Shown here piece by piece: positions 1 through 5,581 of a stretch of 5,919 bases of DNA; the stretch's first letter is position 1; each line of letters begins with the position of its first letter. The notes under the pieces are model-generated. The model worked only from the letters and a program-made list of their open reading frames with translations. It did no database searches and was not told where the DNA came from. Source of the stretch: Pseudomonadota bacterium (lineage in GTDB: Bacteria; Pseudomonadota; Alphaproteobacteria; Rhizobiales; Hyphomicrobiaceae); the NCBI GenBank assembly GCA_023390485.1, contig JAEWCT010000147.1, forward strand, positions 1 to 5,919. Direction: 5' to 3'. The position numbers and the translations under genes are program-made.

Positions 1-105
1 GGGAATGGTCGATGCCGTATTCATGCGAGCCTATATGGCGAGAAGCGCCAAAAATAACAATCGGAACGCGATGGCACCGGCGGGTAGCTTCCCCATGCGT
101 GGCTT

Positions 106-114
106 TGCTATAAT
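106..114 (+). promoter_or_regulatory. Extended -10 promoter
   Basis: The sequence TGCTATAAT is a perfect extended -10 element (TG-n-TATAAT). The region 15-18 bp upstream has no good -35 box, which is typical of extended -10 promoters. Transcription would start near position 121 and run into the structured leader and the small ORF at 241. In a GC-rich background a perfect TATAAT is unlikely to be frequent by chance, but no expression evidence is available. Confidence 0.5.
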
Positions 115-121
115 CGTATAA

Positions 122-218
122 CCGGACGGAGAACTTGTCCTCCCGGCGGAACAAACCACCCTCTTGCCTCGTTAATCGACGCAAACGCTTGTTTTGTTTC
201 AAATTGCAGCGTGCGTCG
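122..218 (+). other. Structured leader, two hairpins
   Basis: Two predicted RNA stems lie directly downstream of the promoter. The first is imperfect: CCGGACGGA (122-130) faces TCCTCCCGG (138-146) with two central mismatches and a 7-nt loop, and it pairs a GGA-type purine stretch with TCC/CCC. The second is stronger: CGACGCA (177-183) pairs perfectly with TGCGTCG (212-218), and after a two-base AA bulge CGCT (186-189) pairs with AGCG (208-211). A small TTTG/CAAA pair lies in the loop. This could be a regulatory 5' UTR or part of a small RNA; it matches no RNA family I recognise. The paired segments are seen directly; the function is inference. Confidence 0.3.
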
Positions 219-240
219 TTCAGATCCCATGAGATTTTAA

Positions 241-411
241 ATGGCGCAATATTCCAGGCCGCTTCTCTTCAAGATCGCCCTAGCCCGCGCTCGCCCCTGC
301 TATTGCTACGGTTGTATTTGCCTCACCCCCGACGAACGTGCCTATGAACGCCGCGTCTTCCAGCTGGCGAGCGCCTGGGGCAAGCGGATCAGACGGCCGC
401 AGCCGGCCTGA
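241..411 (+). CDS. Small hypothetical protein, 56 aa
   Basis: This is an unrecognised short ORF starting at ATG 241, with an in-frame TAA immediately before it. The product is basic and has a Cys/Tyr cluster (CYCYGCICL, residues 20-28) followed by a charged stretch (TPDERAYERR) and a basic C-terminus (GKRIRRPQPA). Third codon positions are mostly G or C, as in the genuine genes here, which favours coding. It is preceded by a consensus promoter about 130 bp upstream and its stop codon lies in a perfect hairpin, so it looks like a self-contained unit. Against it, the ribosome binding site is weak (GAG at 231-233). The four cysteines could bind metal, but no known motif is matched. A non-coding RNA over the same interval is the main alternative. 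Confidence 0.35.
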   Translation: MAQYSRPLLFKIALARARPCYCYGCICLTPDERAYERRVFQLASAWGKRIRRPQPA

Positions 412-436
412 TATCGTTAAGCAACTAGGCCGGCTG
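400..436 (+). terminator. Hairpin at end of small ORF
   Basis: CAGCCGGCCT (400-409) and AGGCCGGCTG (427-436) form a perfect 10-bp GC-rich stem with a 17-nt loop. The stem's left arm overlaps the last codons and the first base of the stop codon of the 56-aa ORF. There is no T-run afterwards, so it is not a classical intrinsic terminator; it may act as a 3' stabiliser or weak terminator. A smaller hairpin, AGGGC-GCAA-GCCCT with a GNRA-type loop, follows at 449-462, in the leader of the acyloxyacyl hydrolase gene. Confidence 0.4.
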
Positions 437-550
437 GTCAGTGTGACAAGGGCGCAAGCCCTGGCGGGTTTGTGCGTTCCGCGCCTTGCCGCAAATACCG
501 AAATCCCGCACTAGTACCACCTTAAGTCGTTTGCGATGGGGGCTTTCGGA

Positions 551-1111
551 ATGAGGGTTTTTGCGCGCGTCGCCGCGGCAGTCGGTCTCGCCGCCCTCAT
601 GGCGGCCGGAGCGGCCAGCGGCGCATCGGCAGACGGCCTCCTCTACGCCCTGAAAGTCGGCGTTCTCGCCCATGACGTGCCGGACCTCTGGAGCGGCTTC
701 CAGGTCGAGCACAATGCCGCCGACATCAACATCGAAGCGCAGTTTGCGGCCGCCTGGGCACTACCCTGGGGCGCCATTCGCCCGGTCATCGGCGGATCGA
801 TCAACACGCGCGGCGATACCAGCGACGGCTATATCGACGCCCGCTGGCAGGGCGACTGCCCGTCCGGCCTGTTCTTCGGCCTCGGTCTCGGTGCTGCCAT
901 CCACGACGGCGAGATCGGCGGCCCGGGCTCGGACCCCGACAAGAAATGGCTCGGGTCGCGCGTTCTGTTCCACATCCCGATGGAAGTTGGTTACCACTTG
1001 GACGAACACAACGACGTCTCGGTCTATTTCGAGCACATGTCGAACGCCTATACCGAGAAATTCAACGAAGGCATGGACCGCATCGGCCTCCGCTACGGCT
1101 ACCGGTTCTAG
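551..1111 (+). CDS. pagL: PagL-family acyloxyacyl hydrolase (lipid A deacylase)
   Basis: The protein (186 aa) belongs to the PagL lipid A 3-O-deacylase family: outer-membrane beta-barrel esterases that remove the 3-position acyl chain from lipid A and so alter the endotoxin surface. Residues 1-27 form a signal peptide (basic start, Ala-rich hydrophobic core, ASA before D28). The mature part alternates amphipathic strands and ends in GLRYGYRF, the aromatic C-terminus of an outer-membrane barrel. The HMSN motif (H162, S164, N165) supplies the catalytic His and Ser known for the family; the third acidic residue should lie in the following NEGMD segment (E173 or D176). I chose ATG 551 over ATG 536 because GGGGG at 538-542 is well spaced and the signal peptide then starts MRVFAR. 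The gene converges with the DUF2130 gene. Confidence 0.88.
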   Translation: MRVFARVAAAVGLAALMAAGAASGASADGLLYALKVGVLAHDVPDLWSGFQVEHNAADINIEAQFAAAWALPWGAIRPVIGGSINTRGDTSDGYIDARWQGDCPSGLFFGLGLGAAIHDGEIGGPGSDPDKKWLGSRVLFHIPMEVGYHLDEHNDVSVYFEHMSNAYTEKFNEGMDRIGLRYGYRF

Positions 1112-1129
1112 CGTCGATTCGTCCGACGC
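1111..1129. terminator. Weak hairpin between convergent genes
   Basis: GCGTCG (1111-1116) and CGACGC (1124-1129) form a 6-bp stem with a 7-nt loop in the 26-bp gap between two convergent stop codons. No T-run follows on either strand, so it could at most be a weak bidirectional terminator. The position is suggestive; the structure alone is modest. Confidence 0.25.
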
Positions 1130-1137
1130 ATGATCCT

Positions 1138-2430
1138 TTACTCGGCCGCGATCGGCTCATCGCTGCCGGAGCGCTTATCTTCGATGCCCGGCAACTCGAA
1201 GCCTTCGATCTCCCGCAGCGCCTTGCCGGCGATGCCCTGAAGATCTCCGTACATTCCGGCTGTCGAGGCCAGCACACCGTCGATTTGTCCTTCCCGCTTC
1301 GCCCACATCTTCATCATTGCTTTGCGTTCTCTATCGAGATCGCTCTGCATTTCGCTGAATTTCTCGACGATCGCTTCGACGCGCTGGCGAAATCGCGGGC
1401 CCGTCAGATAGTCGTAAACAAGTTCCATCTTGCTTTGCTGACCTTCACCGATGACCCTCGCTGTCGCAACGTCGATAAGAAGTTGGCGAAGCATGAGCGC
1501 GATCGGAACGGCGCATTTGAAGTCCGCAACCCAAACGCCATCCACCTGATCGAACGTCAGCACGCCCTTGGGCAATGCGGTTGATACGATGATCGCGACA
1601 TCGGCCTTCGCCCGCCTCTGATCTTCCCTGAGCTTCCCGATCCAGCCGTCCGACCAGTTCTTCGTGCGCTTCATCTCCCACAAAATCGTGCCGCAGGGCG
1701 AACCGGATGTGCTGATGACGCGCTGCACGAGGTCGCCGCCGAATTCGCCCTTTGGCACCGGCTCGACGCTGTCGAATGGAAACTTCGCACGCAGCAAATT
1801 CTCAAGCTCAAGCTCCAAGACCTCGCCTTGCAGCTGCTGCGAACCTTGCTCTGACTTGCGCTTCAATTCCTCGATTGTGTTCTGCATCGAGGCGATAATC
1901 TGATCCTTTTCAGAGACGCGAAGCTTCAAAGTCTCTTCCGCCTCGAGTTTGGCCTTCGCCCGCTCGCTATCGAGACCCGCGCTGATCTTTTGCTGAATGG
2001 TCAGATCCATCGCCCGCTTGGCGTCGTCGAGCTCGCGCTCCTTGCGCAAAAACTCGGCCTGCACCTTCTGCGCTTCCGCCAGCTTCTGGTCGCGCGCCTT
2101 GAGAACGTTCTGAAGCTCCGCAAGCGCCTTGTTTTTTTCGTCGAGATCGCTGGCCAACAGCTGCTTCGCCTTCCCCGCCTCTTCGGCTGCGATGCGCTGG
2201 CGCTCGGCGGCAAGCTTCTCGGCGACCGTCGAATCGACGGATGCACGCGCTTTGTCCAATGCGCTCGCCTGATCCCGCAGCGCCGCTTCTCGGGCGGCGA
2301 TCTCTCGATCCTTTTTTGCCGACGCCGCTTCGAACTGCCGCTTCGTATCCGCAATCAGCGGCGCCGCCAGCGATTCCGTCAGCGGGATCTCATGGTCGCA
2401 GTTCGGGCACGTAATGGTGAGGTCCGTCAA
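1138..2430 (-). CDS. DUF2130 protein, coiled coil plus nuclease-like domain
   Basis: The 430-aa protein matches the DUF2130 family (COG4487 type), which to my knowledge has no established function. It starts TDLTITCPNC with one CxxC pair (C8, C11), a possible half zinc ribbon. Residues about 30-205 are Ala/Glu/Lys/Gln-rich and almost certainly a long coiled coil. Residues about 205-345 form a compact domain: a helix with ELELE, then FGGDL (D233), then ILWEMKRTK (E252-x-K254), then EDQRRAKADVAIIVS. This D...E-x-K order is that of PD-(D/E)XK nucleases, so nucleic acid cleavage is possible (inference). The tail is helical and acidic. I chose TTG 2430 over TTG 2460 because AAGGA (2439-2443 on the complement) sits 8 nt upstream and the family-like sequence begins there. 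It is monocistronic as far as seen. Confidence 0.88.
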   Translation of the reverse strand: MTDLTITCPNCDHEIPLTESLAAPLIADTKRQFEAASAKKDREIAAREAALRDQASALDKARASVDSTVAEKLAAERQRIAAEEAGKAKQLLASDLDEKNKALAELQNVLKARDQKLAEAQKVQAEFLRKERELDDAKRAMDLTIQQKISAGLDSERAKAKLEAEETLKLRVSEKDQIIASMQNTIEELKRKSEQGSQQLQGEVLELELENLLRAKFPFDSVEPVPKGEFGGDLVQRVISTSGSPCGTILWEMKRTKNWSDGWIGKLREDQRRAKADVAIIVSTALPKGVLTFDQVDGVWVADFKCAVPIALMLRQLLIDVATARVIGEGQQSKMELVYDYLTGPRFRQRVEAIVEKFSEMQSDLDRERKAMMKMWAKREGQIDGVLASTAGMYGDLQGIAGKALREIEGFELPGIEDKRSGSDEPIAAE

Positions 2431-2458
2431 CGCGAGCTTCCTTCTAAACGCCTGGCTC

Positions 2459-2470
2459 AAAGCCGGCTTT
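2459..2470. promoter_or_regulatory. 12-bp palindrome upstream of DUF2130 gene
   Basis: AAAGCCGGCTTT is a perfect palindrome about 29 bp upstream of the chosen TTG start, between the AT-rich putative promoter region and the ribosome binding site. It could be an operator or an RNA hairpin in the leader. No regulator is identified. Confidence 0.25.
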
Positions 2471-2479
2471 TAACCTATC

Positions 2480-2494
2480 GTTCTATGTTTGTAC
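2480..2494. promoter_or_regulatory. Possible LexA (SOS) box
   Basis: The sequence GTTC-N7-GTAC (2480-2494; GTAC-N7-GAAC on the gene's strand) differs by one base from the alphaproteobacterial LexA direct repeat GTTC-N7-GTTC. It lies in an AT-rich stretch (about 2471-2512) that is the natural promoter region of the minus-strand DUF2130 gene, roughly 50-65 bp upstream of its start. If real, the nuclease-like protein would be DNA-damage inducible. A single-mismatch 8-base motif occurs by chance fairly often, so this is only a candidate. Confidence 0.3.
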
Positions 2495-2505
2495 ATATTT
2501 ATTTC

Positions 2506-2634
2506 TTAAAATGTTCTCAGAGAGCGATCTTGCCGTGCGCGGCGGGCCATTTCGGCTCGAATCAACACGACTCGCGCCTGGAAATTGAGGGCATAGGCCA
2601 AACCGGAACCAATTCTCTGGGGATAGCCAGCCAT
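2506..2634 (-). CDS. Doubtful small ORF, 42 aa
   Basis: A short minus-strand ORF with ATG at 2634 and TAA at 2506, upstream of and in the same direction as the DUF2130 gene. The product begins MAGYPQRIGSGLAYALNF and continues with a basic, possibly amphipathic helix (ARVVLIRAEMARRARQDR). GAAAG lies 6 nt upstream as a weak ribosome binding site. Third-position GC is only moderate, lower than in the clear genes. No family is recognised; it may be chance. Confidence 0.2.
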   Translation of the reverse strand: MAGYPQRIGSGLAYALNFQARVVLIRAEMARRARQDRSLRTF

Positions 2635-2945
2635 CGTTGACTTTCAGGGCGCGTTCCCCCATACCCACCCCATTCCGACGGCCCTGACTTGAGTGGCCGC
2701 CGCCCTGCACATGGCCTTTTTTCGCGAAAAGCGTCCGGGAGGCAGGGGGGTTAACATCCGGCGGCGCGTGGCGCTCCCGGGTGCGTTTGTGCTTTGCGGC
2801 TTTGCGCATGGGACGGGCGCTCCCACATGAACCGATCATCCCGGCGAAGGCCGGGATCCATCCGGGCCTCTGGCTTTGGGCGGATCCCCGCCTCCGCGGG
2901 GGATGACGTCCGAAACGAGTTAGAAGCACGGGTTCGAACGACTCA
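2635..2945. other. Intergenic region upstream of ffh
   Basis: About 310 bp without a convincing gene. It holds a perfect 12-bp palindrome, TTTTCGCGAAAA (2719-2730), a near-perfect tandem pair CTTTGCGG/CTTTGCGC at about 2793-2808, and the two-hairpin repeat element at 2836-2906. The ffh promoter must lie here or within the repeat, but I see only weak candidates (for example TTGACT at 2637-2642 with a poor -10, CATACC, at 2660-2665). Confidence 0.5.
2836..2906. repeat. Two-hairpin dispersed palindromic repeat
   Basis: The element has terminal inverted repeats TCATCCC (2836-2842) and GGGATGA (2900-2906). Inside are two hairpins: ATCCCGGC-GAAG-GCCGGGAT (2838-2857, 8-bp stem) and CCCCGC-CTCC-GCGGGG (2886-2901, 6-bp stem, with an extra G before the outer AT pairs). 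GGATCC occurs twice internally (2854-2859, 2882-2887), allowing alternative pairing. Translated on the minus strand it gives WIPAFAGM, the familiar false peptide of a dispersed intergenic repeat found in many proteobacteria. It ends about 40 bp before the ffh start, so it lies in the ffh promoter or leader. Copy number elsewhere cannot be judged from this window. Confidence 0.75.
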
Positions 2946-4538
2946 ATGTTTCAAAGTCTTTCAGAGCGCCTCTCGGGCGTCCTCGATAAGCTGACACGAC
3001 GCGGCGCTCTGACCGAGAGCGACGTCGTCGAGGCGATGCGCGAAGTTCGCCGCGCCCTGCTCGAAGCCGACGTCGCGCTCGATGTCGTCAAGGATTTCAC
3101 CGAGAAGGTCAAAGCCAAGGCCGTCGGCGCCGAAGTCCTGCGTTCCGTTACGCCCGGCCAGATGGTCGTAAAGATCGTCAACGACGAGCTCGTGGCGATG
3201 CTGGGCTCGGATGCGCAGCCGATCGATCTCCATGCGGCACCGCCCGTCGGCATCCTGATGGTCGGCCTCCAGGGCTCGGGCAAAACGACGACGACCGCCA
3301 AGATCGCCTACCGCCTGACGAACCGCGATCGCAAGAAAGTGCTGATGGCTTCGCTCGACACGCGGCGGCCGGCAGCACAGGAACAGCTGCGCGTCCTCGG
3401 CGAGCAGACTAGCGTCGCGACGCTTCCGATCATTACCGGCCAGACGCCGCTGCAGATCGCCCGCCGCGCCGAAGATGCAGCGAAGCTCGGCGGCTTCGAT
3501 GTCATCATCTACGACACCGCCGGCCGCGTCACCGTCGACGAAGAGTTGATGGATGAGGTTCGCGACGTCAAAACCGCGATCCATCCGCACGAGGTTCTTC
3601 TCGTCGCCGACTCGCTTACCGGCCAGGACGCGGTCAATACGGCCAAAGCTTTCGACGGCCATATCGGCGTCACCGGCATCGTCCTGACCCGCGCCGACGC
3701 CGACGGCCGCGGCGGCGCCGCACTCTCGATGCGCGCGGTCACCGGCAAGCCCATCAAGCTGATCGGCGTCGGCGAAAAGTGGGACGCGCTCGAAGATTTC
3801 CACCCGGGCCGCATCGCCTCGCGCATTCTCGGCATGGGCGACGTCGTCTCGCTCGTCGAGAAAGCTGCGCAAACGATCGACGTCGAGAAGGCGACGAAGA
3901 TCGCCGAGAAGATGAAGAAGGGGTCGTTCGACCTCGAAGATCTTTCCGACCAATTGCAGCAGATGCAGAAGCTCGGCGGCATGGGTGGGGTGCTCGGCAT
4001 GTTGCCCGGCGTCGCCAAGATCAAAGGTCAGATCAACGAAGCCGGTCTCGACAAGAGCCTCGTCCATCAGCGCGCGATCATCTCGTCGATGACGCCGAAG
4101 GAACGCCGCAATCCGAAGCTCCTCGACGCCAAGCGCAAGCGCCGCATCGCCTCCGGCTCCGGCACCAAGGTCGAAGAGATCAATAAGCTTCTGAAGATGC
4201 ACCGCCAGATGGCGGACATGATGAAAACCATGGGCCGCAACGGCGGCATGTTGAACAAATTCCTCGGGCGCACCGGTGGCGGACCTTCCGAAGCCGAATT
4301 GCAGTCGATGCAGGCCGAACTCGCAAAACTCGACCCGAAGGCGCTCGAACAGCTTCCCGAGGAACTCAAGGAACAGGTCACCAAAGGTCTGACCGGCGGA
4401 GGGGGCGGAATGCCGAGCCTCCCGCCGGGATTTGGCCGCGGCGGCCTTCCCGGCCTGGGCGGCGGGCTTCCGAAAGGCCTGCCGGGCCTCGGTGGCGGCA
4501 TGCCGAAGTTTCCCGGGCTTCCCGGAAAAAAAAGATGA
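2946..4538 (+). CDS. ffh: Signal recognition particle protein Ffh
   Basis: Ffh is the SRP54-type GTPase that, with 4.5S RNA, binds signal sequences of nascent inner-membrane proteins and delivers ribosomes to FtsY. The 530-aa product shows an N domain (1-95), then a G domain with P-loop GLQGSGKTTTTAK (107-119), DTRRPAAQEQL (138-148), DTAGR (190-194), TRAD (248-251; Arg in place of the usual Lys of TKxD) followed by GRGGAAL, and GVGEKWDALEDFHPG (274-288). The methionine-rich M domain (about 328-435) has the RNA-binding RRIASGSG (399-406). A Gly/Pro/Met-rich tail from about 484 to the end is longer than in E. coli Ffh. ATG 2946 fits the family start (MFQSLSERL), although no good ribosome binding site precedes it. 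rpsP follows after 51 bp, probably in one transcript. Confidence 0.98.
   Translation: MFQSLSERLSGVLDKLTRRGALTESDVVEAMREVRRALLEADVALDVVKDFTEKVKAKAVGAEVLRSVTPGQMVVKIVNDELVAMLGSDAQPIDLHAAPPVGILMVGLQGSGKTTTTAKIAYRLTNRDRKKVLMASLDTRRPAAQEQLRVLGEQTSVATLPIITGQTPLQIARRAEDAAKLGGFDVIIYDTAGRVTVDEELMDEVRDVKTAIHPHEVLLVADSLTGQDAVNTAKAFDGHIGVTGIVLTRADADGRGGAALSMRAVTGKPIKLIGVGEKWDALEDFHPGRIASRILGMGDVVSLVEKAAQTIDVEKATKIAEKMKKGSFDLEDLSDQLQQMQKLGGMGGVLGMLPGVAKIKGQINEAGLDKSLVHQRAIISSMTPKERRNPKLLDAKRKRRIASGSGTKVEEINKLLKMHRQMADMMKTMGRNGGMLNKFLGRTGGGPSEAELQSMQAELAKLDPKALEQLPEELKEQVTKGLTGGGGGMPSLPPGFGRGGLPGLGGGLPKGLPGLGGGMPKFPGLPGKKR
4443..4508 (+). repeat. 33-bp tandem repeat in ffh tail
   Basis: Two tandem 33-bp units (4443-4475 and 4476-4508) encode GLPGLGGGLPK and GLPGLGGGMPK, residues 500-521 of Ffh. 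A partial third copy (FPGLPG) follows. The repeat makes the Gly/Pro-rich C-terminal tail, probably by local duplication; tail length is likely to vary between relatives. Confidence 0.7.
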
Positions 4539-4589
4539 CGCGTCAAACCAACTCAAGAACACATTCGATTTGAACAGGAGAACAGAACG

Positions 4590-4961
4590 ATGTCGGTGAA
4601 AATTCGCTTGTCGCGCGGTGGCGCTAAGAAGCGTCCGTATTACTACGTGGTTGTTGCCCACCACTCGAGCCCGCGCGACGGCCGCTACATCGAGCAGATC
4701 GGCACCTTCGATCCAATGCTGAAGAAGGACGATCCGAACCGCGTCAAGCTGATCGAGGATCGCGTGAAGCATTGGCTCGGCGTCGGCGCGCAGCCGACCG
4801 ATCGCGTCCTCCGTCTGCTCGACGGCCAGGGCCTCGCCAAGCGCACGCCGTCCAACAATCCCGAGAAGGCGAAGCCGAAAAAGAAGGCTCAGGAGCGCGC
4901 TGCCGCTGCAGCCGAGAAGGCCGCCAAGGCAGCCGAAGCCGCACAGGGCGAAACGGCCTAA
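4590..4961 (+). CDS. rpsP: 30S ribosomal protein S16
   Basis: S16 is a small-subunit protein that binds 16S rRNA early and stabilises 30S assembly. The start [20 protein letters not shown] and the segment [12 protein letters not shown] (residues 31-42) are diagnostic, followed by the conserved [19 protein letters not shown] region. The core of about 80 residues is followed by a Lys- then Ala-rich tail to residue 123, as is common in alphaproteobacteria and likely disordered. AGGAG at 4576-4580 is a clear ribosome binding site 9 nt before the ATG. The gene lies 51 bp after ffh with no terminator between them, and a strong terminator starts 23 bp after its stop, so ffh-rpsP appears to be the end of a transcription unit. 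Confidence 0.98.
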   Translation: MSVKIRLSRGGAKKRPYYYVVVAHHSSPRDGRYIEQIGTFDPMLKKDDPNRVKLIEDRVKHWLGVGAQPTDRVLRLLDGQGLAKRTPSNNPEKAKPKKKAQERAAAAAEKAAKAAEAAQGETA

Positions 4962-4984
4962 GTCGCGCAAGATATCGGCGTTCC

Positions 4985-5018
4985 AAAAACCTCCCGAGTT
5001 GCACTCGGGAGGTTTTTT
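4985..5018 (+). terminator. Strong intrinsic terminator after rpsP
   Basis: CCTCCCGAG (4990-4998) pairs perfectly with CTCGGGAGG (5004-5012) around a TTGCA loop, and the stem is followed by six T (5013-5018). Five A (4985-4989) precede it, extending the stem by A-U pairs and allowing some termination in the opposite direction. This should separate rpsP from the downstream genes. Confidence 0.95.
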
Positions 5019-5081
5019 GTTGCTGCTCTCACTGGCCCGAATTTTGGAGGACGCCCCTACGGGTGAGTGGGAGAAGAGGCG

Positions 5082-5459
5082 ATGAAAGACCAAATGGCGG
5101 TCGATGGCCTATTTGAGGTCGTTAGAGCGCACGATGCAGAACCGGCACATGCATCCGATCGATTCATTTTGATATGCCGCAAGGGCCGGCTCTTCGGCGC
5201 AGATCCGCGCGGCCGGGTCTATATGGGTGAACTGAAGGCACCGCCGAAGAAGGCCCCACGCCGAACATCTCTGCGTGGAATTTACCGAATTCCGCTGCAT
5301 CAGAAATCGCCGCGGCCGCCGCCGGTCAGACCAAGCTTCGCAGTTCCGATTAGCGGCGAGATTGATCCATTCGCGCTCTTTCAGAGCGCAACTGTTCGCA
5401 TCGGTGGCAAGGAGATCAAGGTCGAGATCAGGTATCTCGGTCCATTGCCAAAACACTGA
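5082..5459 (+). CDS. Hypothetical protein, possibly GrlR-like
   Basis: An unrecognised 125-aa basic protein lying between the rpsP terminator and rimM. ATG 5082 is preferred over GTG 5067 because GGGAG (5069-5073) is spaced 8 nt before it; ATG 5094 is also possible. Residues 8-13 (DGLFEV) and 34-51 (KGRLFGADPRG...YMGEL) recall the start of GrlR-type small beta-barrel proteins, which carry a G-L-[YF]-x-V strand, a GxLxGxD turn and a YxG strand. The middle (52-88) is Pro/Lys/Arg-rich and probably disordered, and the C-terminus (ATVRIGGKEIKVEIRYLG) looks like two beta strands. There is no signal peptide or membrane segment. Third-position GC is visibly lower than in ffh, hinting at accessory origin. 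The GrlR resemblance is by eye and weak. Confidence 0.7.
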   Translation: MKDQMAVDGLFEVVRAHDAEPAHASDRFILICRKGRLFGADPRGRVYMGELKAPPKKAPRRTSLRGIYRIPLHQKSPRPPPVRPSFAVPISGEIDPFALFQSATVRIGGKEIKVEIRYLGPLPKH

Positions 5460-5513
5460 CGTCAGCTGACATTATGCTGCGCGGCGCCCGAGAAACCTTA
5501 CGCTTCGCGCAAA

Positions 5514-5543
5514 TTGATTTGAATTTCGCCATTGCCATATAGT
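5514..5543 (+). promoter_or_regulatory. Promoter candidate for rimM
   Basis: TTGATT (5514-5519) and TATAGT (5538-5543) are separated by 18 bp and match the sigma-70-type consensus well. Transcription would begin near 5550, giving a leader of about 30 nt to ATG 5582. The leader has an 8-bp direct repeat CGGCTGCC (5551-5558, 5566-5573). The promoter fits the need for rimM to be transcribed independently after the rpsP terminator. Confidence 0.5.
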
Positions 5544-5581
5544 CTGGGCCCGGCTGCCTCTTTGACGGCTGCCGAGCCAAA

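Noticed and set aside
31..96. 21-codon hydrophobic minus-strand frame
   Set aside because: Too short, no ribosome binding site and no promoter in that direction.
135..347. 70-codon frame starting at TTG 135
   Set aside because: It overlaps the better-supported 241-411 frame, has a TTG start with a badly spaced ribosome binding site, and runs through two predicted RNA hairpins.
2711..2830. 39-codon plus-strand frame starting MAFFREK
   Set aside because: No ribosome binding site, no recognisable features, and it contains the 12-bp palindrome.
2483..2929. 148-codon minus-strand frame containing WIPAFAGM
   Set aside because: That peptide is the well-known false translation of the dispersed palindromic repeat, and the remainder is low-complexity and basic.
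2930..2940. GGGTTCGAAC resembling a tRNA T-arm
   Set aside because: The flanking bases do not form the T stem and no anticodon or acceptor stem is found, so it is only a T-loop-like string.
2961..5093. 710-codon open frame on the minus strand opposite ffh and rpsP
   Set aside because: It is antisense to two certain genes. Long antisense frames arise from the GC-rich third positions of ffh and rpsP, and its sequence has no recognisable domain.
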